From Chlamydiota bacterium (lineage in GTDB: Bacteria > Auribacterota > UBA3054 > B51-G9), in the NCBI GenBank assembly GCA_030596365.1, contig JAUVKG010000223.1:1-5286 (forward strand): a DNA stretch of 5,286 nt, read 5' to 3'. Positions within the stretch are counted from its first letter, which is position 1. The number at the start of each line of letters is the position of its first letter. The notes beneath the pieces were generated by a model. The model was not told where the DNA came from. It was given only the letters and a program-made list of their open reading frames with translations, and ran no database searches. Shown in pieces: positions 1 through 5,286 of this stretch. A program made the translations under genes and the position numbers.

Positions 1-8
1 AAGCTCTC

Positions 9-53
9 GTTAAGGCGCTAAGCTCCCAGCATTCGCCGGGCGCGGCGCAAAGG
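9..53. repeat. GC-rich octamer-repeat remnant, interrupted by a hairpin
   Basis: Ignoring the hairpin at about 23-44, the flanks join into three octamer-like units: GTTAAGGC (9-16), GCTAAG+GC (17-22 joined to 45-46) and GCAAAGGA (47-54). The GC-rich base composition contrasts with the AT-rich DNA that follows. Degenerate octamer arrays of this look are a familiar type of intergenic repeat in environmental bacterial genomes. No function can be assigned. The reconstruction across the hairpin is my inference. Confidence 0.4.
22..43 (-). repeat. REP-like palindrome, copy 1
   Basis: An imperfect hairpin with a 9-nt arm (7 of 9 positions pair) and an ATTC loop. Its core is CCCAGC / GCCGGG with one mismatch. 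Read on the minus strand it matches the hairpin at 1634-1655 at 17 of 22 positions, and several of the differences lie in the loop or opposite each other in the stem. Two extragenic copies in 1.6 kb, in opposite orientation, fit a REP-type dispersed palindrome. Copy number in the genome is unknown. Confidence 0.5.
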
Positions 54-179
54 AAATACCAGTAATGCAATACAAATCAAATATTGCTTTCCGGAAAATA
101 GAATATAAAGTATAGTGTTTATCGGTGGTTTAACTGCTAAATTTTAACCTATGGGACGGTAGTATTTTAAAATCTTAAA

Positions 180-185
180 TATAAT
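180..185 (+). promoter_or_regulatory. Possible -10 box upstream of the nuclease-like gene
   Basis: A TATAAT hexamer lies about 70 nt before the start codon at 254. No convincing -35 hexamer stands 16-18 bp upstream of it, so this is only a partial promoter match in AT-rich DNA. An alternative weak -10 (TATAGT, 111-116) has an equally poor -35. Confidence 0.25.
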
Positions 186-187
186 TG

Positions 188-211
188 GTGTCTTAGAGTC
201 TTAGTGGCAAA
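188..211. repeat. Short octamer tandem repeat
   Basis: Two near-identical octamers, GTGTCTTA and GAGTCTTA, are followed by a degenerate third unit (GTGGCAAA). The repeat sits in the untranslated stretch before the nuclease-like gene. It resembles the other short-unit repeats in this window (octamer at 9-53, 9-mer at 4440, 7-mer at 4483), but the unit sequence differs. Confidence 0.45.
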
Positions 212-253
212 TTTAAAAAACAGAACCATTAATTTTAAATCATTAAATAATAA

Positions 254-856
254 ATGAAAGACAATATCAAGAAACTATTGTTAACGCGGTTAAAGAAAAC
301 CAAAGTCCCGCCCATTGAATTTTGGAGACTTTTTGCCTTCAGGAACAATACCGCAACGCTTCCTCCTCACGAAAAGTGGGAGAAGGTGTGGAAAGAATTT
401 ATCAAAATTTATCGATCGGACAACGTTACTATTTATTTTTCAGGTTCATCAAAAAAACAATTAAATCTTCCGGCAATAAAAGCTTATTTCAGAGTCGAAT
501 GGGATAAATCGCGGCGCACAGGCAGGGAATCGATTTCGGTACTCGAAGAAAATTGGTGGCGGCTTGCAAGTACAATAATGCCGAATATTCGGATACTCCG
601 TCATATTAAGCTACCTGAATCAGGAATGCACCTTGATATTTTCTGGCCTGAAGCAATGGTCGCACTGGAAGTTCAGGGAGAACAACACTGGCGTTCGACA
701 GCTGTGTTTGGCGGTACCGAGAATTTTGCGAAGCGGCAGGAACGTGACGCCCGGAAGCGAAATATTTGCGCACGGTTAGGTATAAAGCTGGTAGAGATTT
801 CCAACTGCACTCCTGTTTTGCGTAGATTAAATGAACTTTCCGGTTTGTTAAGATGA
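254..856 (+). CDS. PD-(D/E)xK nuclease-like protein (DUF559/Vsr-like fold)
   Basis: A 200-residue soluble protein with no signal peptide or membrane segment. The C-terminal half (about residues 98-182) has the layout of a small PD-(D/E)xK endonuclease. It has an acidic helix start (E98/E99), an LDIFWPE strand with D128, the strand ALEVQGEQHW with E139 and Q141 as the (D/E)xQ pair and H145, a helix with RDARKRN (D165, K168), and a final GIKLVEI strand. Gln in place of the usual Lys is tolerated in parts of this superfamily. The basic N-terminal about 95 residues are not recognised and may bind DNA. The ATG at 254 has no visible Shine-Dalgarno, but no better start exists. It lies 45 nt before pcm on the same strand, so co-transcription is possible. 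No methyltransferase partner for a restriction system is present. Substrate and role are unknown: repair, mobile or defence nuclease are all open. Confidence 0.7.
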   Translation: MKDNIKKLLLTRLKKTKVPPIEFWRLFAFRNNTATLPPHEKWEKVWKEFIKIYRSDNVTIYFSGSSKKQLNLPAIKAYFRVEWDKSRRTGRESISVLEENWWRLASTIMPNIRILRHIKLPESGMHLDIFWPEAMVALEVQGEQHWRSTAVFGGTENFAKRQERDARKRNICARLGIKLVEISNCTPVLRRLNELSGLLR

Positions 857-892
857 ATATATTTGTTTTTCCGACGTCAAATAATTAGTGCC

Positions 893-897
893 AGGAG
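893..897 (+). promoter_or_regulatory. Shine-Dalgarno that sets the pcm start
   Basis: AGGAG ends 4 nt before the ATG at 902. It is the clearest ribosome binding site in the window. It favours the 902 start over an in-frame TTG at 863, which has no such site. Confidence 0.7.
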
Positions 898-901
898 AAT
901 A

Positions 902-1612
902 ATGAAAAAATTCATAAAGTATATTTTTATGCCGTTTTTAGCAGCGTGTCAGCCTGACACTGATAGTGAAAACACACGCCATTGGGATGATGAGCGCGTG
1001 CAAATGGTAGATCATCAAATAATCAGACGCGGCATTACAAATCAATGTGTAGTTACGGCTATGCGTATTGTTCCACGGCATAAGTTTGTTCCTCTGGAAT
1101 ATCGCGATTTTTCTTATAATGACCGACCGCTGCCGATTGGTTTCAGCCAGACAATTTCCCAGCCATACATTGTTGCCGCAATGACCGATGCGCTTAATCT
1201 ATCTCCAAAAGACAAAGTTCTTGAAATCGGCACCGGTTCAGGTTATCAGGCAGCTATACTCGCCCAGCTTGTTTCGAATATTTATTCAATTGAAATAGTT
1301 CCTGAATTAGCCGAACGGGCAGAACAAACAATCACACAGCTTGGTTATACGAATATTCATTTCAGATGCGGAGACGGTTATCAGGGATGGCCTGACAAAT
1401 CCCCTTTTGACGCGATAATAGTCACCTGCGCACCGGATAAAATACCAAAACCTTTAATTGATCAGCTGGCTGATAACGGAAGAATAATAATACCTGTTGG
1501 TGGAAGGTACAGTCAGGAACTTGTAAGAGTTACAAAGAAAGGGGGGGAACTTATCCGGGAAAAATTAATGTACGTTATTTTTGTTCCTATGACCGGCGAA
1601 GCAATGGAATGA
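902..1612 (+). CDS. pcm: Protein-L-isoaspartate O-methyltransferase, predicted lipoprotein
   Basis: Uses S-adenosylmethionine to methylate L-isoaspartyl residues in damaged proteins, the first step of their repair. The protein has 236 residues from the ATG chosen by its AGGAG site. Family signatures are clear: the pre-motif QTISQPYIVA (83-92), SAM-binding motif I VLEIGTGSGYQ (106-116), acidic post-I strand SIEIVPEL (129-136), GDGYQGW (157-163), FDAIIVTCAP (169-178) and RIIIPVGG (194-201). The catalytic region is full length compared with the roughly 208-residue E. coli enzyme. The extra N-terminus is MKKFIKYIFMPFLAAC, a basic start, a hydrophobic run and a lipobox (LAAC, Cys16), followed by a polar linker. 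This suggests export and lipid anchoring, which is unusual for an enzyme that needs cytoplasmic SAM. The short, Lys6-interrupted hydrophobic run leaves some doubt. It follows the nuclease-like gene and converges on the glycosyltransferase gene. Confidence 0.93.
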   Translation: MKKFIKYIFMPFLAACQPDTDSENTRHWDDERVQMVDHQIIRRGITNQCVVTAMRIVPRHKFVPLEYRDFSYNDRPLPIGFSQTISQPYIVAAMTDALNLSPKDKVLEIGTGSGYQAAILAQLVSNIYSIEIVPELAERAEQTITQLGYTNIHFRCGDGYQGWPDKSPFDAIIVTCAPDKIPKPLIDQLADNGRIIIPVGGRYSQELVRVTKKGGELIREKLMYVIFVPMTGEAME

Positions 1613-1627
1613 TATTATTTTGGATTC

Positions 1628-1666
1628 GCGCGAGCGCCCCGCGTATGCCGGGGTCGGATTTCGCGC
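1628..1666 (+). repeat. REP-like palindrome, copy 2, between convergent genes
   Basis: The outer stem GCGCGA (1628-1633) pairs with TCGCGC (1661-1666). The inner stem CCCCGC (1637-1642) pairs with GCCGGGG (1647-1653), leaving one bulged C and a GTAT loop. The core 1634-1655 matches the hairpin at 22-43 (opposite strand) at 17 of 22 positions. It fills the 65-bp gap between the stops of pcm and the glycosyltransferase gene, so it could serve as a bidirectional terminator. No U-run follows directly on either strand, so a simple intrinsic terminator is not clearly supported. Confidence 0.6.
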
Positions 1667-1677
1667 TTTACCCATAT

Positions 1678-4146
1678 TTATTTTCTTTCTATTCTCGAAA
1701 TTCCCGCCGAAAGACTGCGTGTGTCTTCGCCCATACCAATACTTACCGGTTGAACAGCATAGCCGAAAATAAATTTTAGATTACAGTTGCCGGATTTAAG
1801 GGTTAACGCTTTAACATCATATTTTCCCCATGAATTTTCCATCACAAGATTTGTAAGAATAATATTGTTCTGCAAAATAGTCATAGTTTGTGTTTTTCCG
1901 GATACAACAAACGGTAACGCATCAATTTGCCATGTTCCTTCATTCTCAAATTTATCTCCAGACCAGTAAACCATCGCCGTTTCCCCGTCAATCCATCTGT
2001 AAGTCCGTCCATCCGCCCATTTTTCAGATTTACTCCAGGACTCTCCGAGAAAGAGTTCCGAAGGTTTTTCACCCGGCAGAAGAATATTGTTATATATTTT
2101 CCCGATAAACGAGAGTTTAATTTTTGAAAGTCCAAGTGCAAGTAAACGTTCATCACCGCCACGATTAAAGACACATGGCGCGACAGGATTTCCAAAGATC
2201 AGGAGCAATTTTCTTTCGCCTTCAGGCGAGTTTAACGGTACATTAAAAGAAACCCCCTGCCAGTCCCCGGCGATTATTTTTGTACCGAGGAATAAATTTC
2301 CTAAAAAAGCTGTGATTTTTTGTCCTTTCTTTTTTTCGTCATAATAAGGCAAACAGGATAATGTAATTCGTTTTAATGTTCCCTGATAAGCCGGTAAAAT
2401 CAGGGAGCTGTATTTCCCTGATGACCATCTGAATTTATGTCTGTTAATTTTCTCTTTATTCCCCCATCCGTATAATGGTTTCCAGATTTCAACCGGCAAT
2501 TCAATTTCTCCGGTGTCATTTCGTTTTACTGTTTTTCCATTTCCCGGAAGTGAAATATCCCCCGATAAAATCCGCGCGGCATTAAGAGCGTCTTGAATTT
2601 GCGCGTGACCCGGCGCGACCGCCAACGCGGTTTTCATTTCGTATTCAACTCTGCGCCAATAACCTGTATAATCGGATTTATTTTTATAAACAGCGAAAAC
2701 CGCGAATGGTTCAAACGGTATAGTAACCACATCGTTATTTTTCAGATTAAGCGCTGCGACTTCATTTTTTTTATTTCCGGCAAAATAATATATTTTATCA
2801 CAAGACTTTAATTTTGAAATACAGGAGTTCAAGTTACCGCGTGAGAATTCCGATTTGTAATATCCAAACTCAATCCATCTGCCCCCATCGGCAATAAAAA
2901 TATTTTTGTCATTTATTTTTCCGGCCAGTTTGGAAATTTGTTTCCAATCTGCTATCCGATTGTATTTAACAAGATTAACAGTTGCCGCGCCGGCAGTTTT
3001 AATATAAAGGGTCAGTCCAATAGCAATCAGCATATAACTAACAATCATCGCCGGAATTTTTAATTTCACATTTTTAATTTCCCGTGCCGCCTCAAGAAAA
3101 ATAAAAATCCCGGCAACAAAAATAATTATAAATCCAGGTGTCGCATGCTGCATATGGCGTGAATCGAAAGGAACTTTATAAAAATTGACAAGCAGCCATT
3201 TAGTAAGCGGGAAAGCGAAAATAATCAATAGAACAGTAATAATACCGAGTTGAGTTTTTTTCCAAAGCAAGTAAATAAAGCCAAACAGTAAAATATATTT
3301 CAACCAAAAGTTCCATGACAAATTTACAAAATTATGATGAAGTGAAAAATTTAAATTCTCAAGCGATAATTCATTCACAATGCCTTTCCCTGCCTGTAAA
3401 ATAAATTCATAAAATGTAAATTGTTCAGGTTGTGTACCCATAGCACTCATTGAAAACGTGAGAGCTTTTGTGTAAAACAATTTACCTCCGAACCATCCCA
3501 CGCTGGCAATAATTAAGATTGCGCCTGCGGCAATAAAGATTTTCTTTAATGTAATATCTTTCCTGAATAAAATTAAAAACGGCAGAACAAACATCAATAC
3601 TGCCGGAATAACCAAGCCTTCCATTCGTGTAATCACAATTGCGACAGTTGAAATTATGAACAACAAATACCAACCGATTTTTTGTTTGATAGAAATTTCA
3701 TAAGCAGCCCAACAATTTATCAAAGCAAAAAGAGCGAGAAAACCATACGCGCGGCATAAACAGGTATGCTGAATAAAACACGGACTAATCGCCAGGCAGA
3801 ACATTGCAACAACCGCCTGCGCGCTTCCCAGTGCACGTTTCATCCATAGGCCGAGGACTGCCACGGTCAAAGCAGACGCAATAAGGTTAGGCAATCTAAT
3901 AATAAGTTCATTATTCCAATAAGGTTTTAAGGAATAGATAATGTAGTCATTTAGGAATCTCAATTGATTAAAAGAAATTTTTGAAGCATGTGGAACATCA
4001 AACCTCATAGTCAGGATTTCATCATACCAGAATCCTTTATTCCGGACATAAAGAATTCTAATTACGAAAGCGAATACCAACAAGAAAGAAAATAGAGATG
4101 CAAAAAATATTTTTTGCGATTTTTTTGAAGAGATAATTTGAAACAT
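1678..4146 (-). CDS. GT-C membrane glycosyltransferase (PMT/ArnT-like) with duplicated C-terminal domain
   Basis: Likely transfers a sugar from a polyprenyl-phosphate donor to an envelope acceptor on the outer face of the inner membrane. The protein has 822 residues. Residues 1-385 hold about 11 hydrophobic segments (for example 13-35, 85-103, 108-125, 157-195, 202-220, 299-322, 336-352, 364-382). The first outer loop carries GFWYDE with D42-E43, the acidic pair typical of GT-C enzymes. R329 lies in the FDSRHMQHATPG segment before a late helix. The soluble part (about 395-822) ends in two tandem copies of a roughly 120-residue beta-rich module (556-680 and 700-820). The copies share RW..G and IFG..V.P....G.D.R.L..G.S.I patterns. 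The start at 4146 has only an A/T-rich upstream and no Shine-Dalgarno. Donor and acceptor cannot be told. Transcription probably comes from the promoter at 4385-4413 through the structured RNA, as no other promoter is visible. Confidence 0.85.
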   Translation of the reverse strand: MFQIISSKKSQKIFFASLFSFLLVFAFVIRILYVRNKGFWYDEILTMRFDVPHASKISFNQLRFLNDYIIYSLKPYWNNELIIRLPNLIASALTVAVLGLWMKRALGSAQAVVAMFCLAISPCFIQHTCLCRAYGFLALFALINCWAAYEISIKQKIGWYLLFIISTVAIVITRMEGLVIPAVLMFVLPFLILFRKDITLKKIFIAAGAILIIASVGWFGGKLFYTKALTFSMSAMGTQPEQFTFYEFILQAGKGIVNELSLENLNFSLHHNFVNLSWNFWLKYILLFGFIYLLWKKTQLGIITVLLIIFAFPLTKWLLVNFYKVPFDSRHMQHATPGFIIIFVAGIFIFLEAAREIKNVKLKIPAMIVSYMLIAIGLTLYIKTAGAATVNLVKYNRIADWKQISKLAGKINDKNIFIADGGRWIEFGYYKSEFSRGNLNSCISKLKSCDKIYYFAGNKKNEVAALNLKNNDVVTIPFEPFAVFAVYKNKSDYTGYWRRVEYEMKTALAVAPGHAQIQDALNAARILSGDISLPGNGKTVKRNDTGEIELPVEIWKPLYGWGNKEKINRHKFRWSSGKYSSLILPAYQGTLKRITLSCLPYYDEKKKGQKITAFLGNLFLGTKIIAGDWQGVSFNVPLNSPEGERKLLLIFGNPVAPCVFNRGGDERLLALGLSKIKLSFIGKIYNNILLPGEKPSELFLGESWSKSEKWADGRTYRWIDGETAMVYWSGDKFENEGTWQIDALPFVVSGKTQTMTILQNNIILTNLVMENSWGKYDVKALTLKSGNCNLKFIFGYAVQPVSIGMGEDTRSLSAGISRIERK

Positions 4147-4202
4147 TTTTATTTAAACAATCAACATTTTTAGTTGGATGTAATCGACAATATTTTTGCG
4201 GC

Positions 4203-4216
4203 TTATTTTAAAATAA
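4203..4216. repeat. AT-rich 14-bp perfect palindrome
   Basis: TTATTTTAAAATAA is self-complementary and lies 4 bp beyond the 3' end of the structured RNA segment (minus-strand reading). As RNA it gives a U-rich tail and at best a weak A-U hairpin. It could help end the RNA or bind a protein. It may also be chance in AT-rich DNA. Confidence 0.35.
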
Positions 4217-4220
4217 AAGT

Positions 4221-4377
4221 GGTGAGAGTTATCCACCAGATTGAGGGCACTGCGGATAACCGCATTGATGGTTATTTTTTGCGAGGTCGACATAGTCGCC
4301 TTAAATGATAACACGAGTCTGATGCCTCGGAACTTGCAACCTGCACCGATATTTGACTCTTTGGCTTAACTCTCACC
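4221..4377 (-). ncRNA. Candidate structured RNA (free-standing ncRNA or 5' leader of the glycosyltransferase)
   Basis: Read on the minus strand, n = 4378 minus genome position. Nucleotides 1-11 (GGUGAGAGUUA) pair perfectly with 147-157 (UAACUCUCACC). Inside, all nested: 13-16/140-143; arm 2 with 19-23/59-63, 29-32/48-51 and 33-36/40-43; arm 3 with 66-70/103-107 and 77-83/87-94 (one bulge, UAU loop); arm 4 with 114-118/123-127 (UUAU loop). The result is a closed four-way junction with no coding potential. A perfect consensus promoter ends 7 nt before nucleotide 1, so a transcript should begin at or beside the closing stem. After nucleotide 157 comes ACUUUUAUUUU. The glycosyltransferase start is 74 nt beyond. 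I do not recognise a known family: it lacks tmRNA, SRP and common riboswitch signatures, and it is not the rod of 6S RNA. An alternative is a small inverted-repeat element (MITE). Confidence 0.6.
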
Positions 4378-4384
4378 GTTAATT

Positions 4385-4413
4385 ATTATAACCGATATGG
4401 AATTGAATGTCAA
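4385..4413 (-). promoter_or_regulatory. Consensus sigma70-type promoter
   Basis: On the minus strand, TTGACA (4413-4408) and TATAAT (4390-4385) are separated by exactly 17 bp, a match at all 12 hexamer positions. The predicted start is at about 4377-4379, coinciding with the first base of the structured RNA. It should drive that RNA and, by read-through, the glycosyltransferase gene. The housekeeping-type consensus argues against a Bacteroidota host. Confidence 0.85.
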
Positions 4414-4439
4414 ATTTGATTTTTGTTATATATTTTTTG

Positions 4440-4466
4440 TGGACACAATGGACACAATGGACAAGT
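4440..4466. repeat. 9-bp tandem repeat, about 2.9 copies
   Basis: The unit TGGACACAA occurs at 4440-4448 and 4449-4457, followed by a partial third copy TGGACAAG (4458-4465). It lies upstream of the RNA promoter, between it and the 7-bp repeat. No reading frame or known binding site explains it. Confidence 0.65.
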
Positions 4467-4482
4467 TGAATGAATTCATCTA

Positions 4483-4538
4483 CTGACACCTGACCTCTGA
4501 CACCTGACCTCTGACCTCTGACCTCTGACCTCTGACCT
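4483..4538. repeat. 7-bp tandem repeat, eight copies
   Basis: There are eight uninterrupted heptamers: CTGACAC, CTGACCT, CTGACAC, then CTGACCT five times. A decayed tail (CGACCTTTGATT) follows. The array ends 13 bp from the stop codon of the CotH-like gene, so it lies in that gene's 3' untranslated region if transcribed (AGGTCAG units in the RNA). The mixed order of the two unit types shows expansion by slippage or unequal exchange. Function is unknown. Confidence 0.85.
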
Positions 4539-4551
4539 CGACCTTTGATTC

Positions 4552-5286
4552 CTACCACTCCGGTGGGGGTTCGATTTTCATTCTATAAAATTTCCGTTCG
4601 GAATCGTTTGTAATTTCCGAAGTGTTTTCCGGAGGAGTAGCATTAATTCCCTGTTCGATCAAATCAAAAGTTGATTGAGGGTTATCAGCTTGCTCAGTAA
4701 TATAAAAATCATTAGTATAGCTTTTCCATTTTAATTCTAATGAAGAACTGTCAATATTAAATTTCAGTTCCGGAGATTCTATCGGCGCAAAAATCGGAAT
4801 TATGTGCGCGGAAGTTGTAAGCGAAACAATTTCGTCATAATTGTTGCCGGGAATTCCCGACCAGCCGAGGAAACGATATCCTTTCGCAGGTCTGGCCTGA
4901 ATTTGAAAAGTAAAATTTTTGTAAATTTTCCCATCATAAATATTTGTAGATAGGGGGGTATTATTAATTCGAACGCTGCCGATATTTTTGTCCGGGACAT
5001 CCATAAGAAGCTCTGTCAAGTCATTTGTTGACCATTCGAATTTTTCCAGCATATGTTTATAACAATATTGCGGGCGCAGAATTGTGAAGTCACGCAGTAT
5101 CTGGATATTATTTTTCCAGACAGTAATTGATTGGGGGTCAAAAAGTCCCTGCCATCGTGTGATGTGGATTGGCATTTCCGGTTCAAGTCTTTTCTGAAGT
5201 CTGTCTATAATTTTATTTATTCTTTCAGGTTTGAACATACTGCTGAGAAGGATGGCATAATGCTGCACAAATTGCTGTTTAAACGC
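4552..5286 (-). CDS. CotH kinase family protein, C-terminal part (5' end outside window)
   Basis: The frame stays open to the right edge, giving 244 visible residues. Residues 1 to about 85 match the end of the CotH kinase-like domain: FVQHYAILLSSMFKPERI, LEPEMPIHITRW, then VWKNNIQILRDFTILRPQY. The catalytic residues of the atypical kinase fold lie upstream and are not seen. A beta-rich tail follows: GSVRINNTPL to GYRFLGWSG resembles the divergent InlB B-repeat/bacterial repeat type common on surface proteins. A final segment (LELKWKS through ERKFYRMKIEPPPEW) resembles the fibronectin-like tails of PVC bacteria. CotH relatives phosphorylate proteins in spore coats or on secreted proteins. In such Gram-negative bacteria the protein is probably exported, but its substrate is unknown. 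The GTG at 5268 is an internal Val, not the start. The 7-bp repeat lies just after the stop. Confidence 0.82.
   Translation of the reverse strand, partial: AFKQQFVQHYAILLSSMFKPERINKIIDRLQKRLEPEMPIHITRWQGLFDPQSITVWKNNIQILRDFTILRPQYCYKHMLEKFEWSTNDLTELLMDVPDKNIGSVRINNTPLSTNIYDGKIYKNFTFQIQARPAKGYRFLGWSGIPGNNYDEIVSLTTSAHIIPIFAPIESPELKFNIDSSSLELKWKSYTNDFYITEQADNPQSTFDLIEQGINATPPENTSEITNDSERKFYRMKIEPPPEW

Noticed and set aside
3..65. Open frame from the left edge ending at TAA 63-65, which could be the 3' end of an upstream gene
   Set aside because: It consists of the octamer repeat plus the REP-like hairpin and matches no protein family I know. Such repeats often give spurious open frames.
322..507. 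61-residue open frame inside the nuclease-like gene
   Set aside because: Out-of-frame shadow of a better supported gene, with low-complexity content and no ribosome binding site.
863..901. TTG start giving pcm 13 extra residues
   Set aside because: No ribosome binding site. It would put MFFRRQIISARRI before the lipoprotein signal, whereas the ATG at 902 has AGGAG at good spacing.
1787..2811. Several open frames on both strands inside the glycosyltransferase gene
   Set aside because: They overlap each other and the long gene, lack domains and look like shadows of its reading frame.
4229..4237. TTATCCACC resembling a DnaA box
   Set aside because: Single imperfect copy that is part of the closing stem of the RNA. 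No cluster of boxes or origin genes.
4256..4280. Plus-strand hairpin ATAACC/GGTTAT followed by a T-run, like an intrinsic terminator
   Set aside because: No plus-strand gene lies upstream to be terminated, the stem is weak, and the same bases are better used in the minus-strand RNA fold.
4221..4377. 6S RNA or tmRNA identity for the structured RNA
   Set aside because: The fold is a branched junction, not a rod with one central bubble. There is no T-arm, tag frame or CCA-ending acceptor stem of tmRNA type.
4800..5000. 66-residue open frame within the CotH-like gene
   Set aside because: Alternative-frame shadow. The main frame has clear family motifs across this stretch.
5266..5268. GTG as start of the CotH-like protein
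   Set aside because: The frame continues upstream to the edge with residues (AFKQQF) that fit the family's helix, so this is an internal Val.

Overview
The window is AT-rich (roughly 60 % A+T by eye) and comes from a Gram-negative-looking bacterium. The best guess is a PVC-type lineage (Verrucomicrobiota, Lentisphaerota, Kiritimatiellota or a phycisphaeral planctomycete). The evidence is a CotH-kinase protein with C-terminal beta-sandwich tails ending in an FYR-type motif, a large GT-C glycosyltransferase with extra soluble modules, a lipoprotein signal on a methyltransferase, and short tandem repeats of 7, 8 and 9 bp in the intergenic regions. The assignment is an inference from style, not from a marker gene.

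Layout. Bases 1-253 are non-coding: a GC-rich octamer-repeat remnant interrupted by a REP-like hairpin, then AT-rich leader DNA with a second octamer repeat. A small PD-(D/E)xK-type nuclease-like protein (254-856, +) is followed 45 nt later by a protein-L-isoaspartate O-methyltransferase (902-1612, +) that carries a lipobox. A second copy of the REP-like hairpin (about 1628-1666) separates this pair from a convergent gene. That gene (1678-4146, -) encodes an 822-residue membrane glycosyltransferase of the GT-C/PMT type with a duplicated C-terminal domain. The 405-bp gap 4147-4551 holds the strongest novelty. It has a perfect sigma70-type promoter on the minus strand (TTGACA, 17 bp, TATAAT), and about 7 nt downstream starts a 157-nt segment whose ends pair in an 11-bp perfect stem and whose interior folds into three nested hairpin arms. 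It is either a free-standing structured ncRNA or a 5' leader (possible riboswitch) of the glycosyltransferase gene, which starts 74 nt further on. A 9-bp and a 7-bp tandem repeat follow, then the 3' end of a CotH-kinase-family surface/secreted protein (4552-5286, -) that runs off the right edge.

How the genes relate. The nuclease-like gene and pcm may be co-transcribed but show no functional link. The glycosyltransferase and the CotH-like protein are both envelope or secreted-protein functions on the minus strand. However, the RNA element has its own promoter between them, so they need not form one operon. No mobile-element genes, CRISPR array, tRNA or rRNA were seen.
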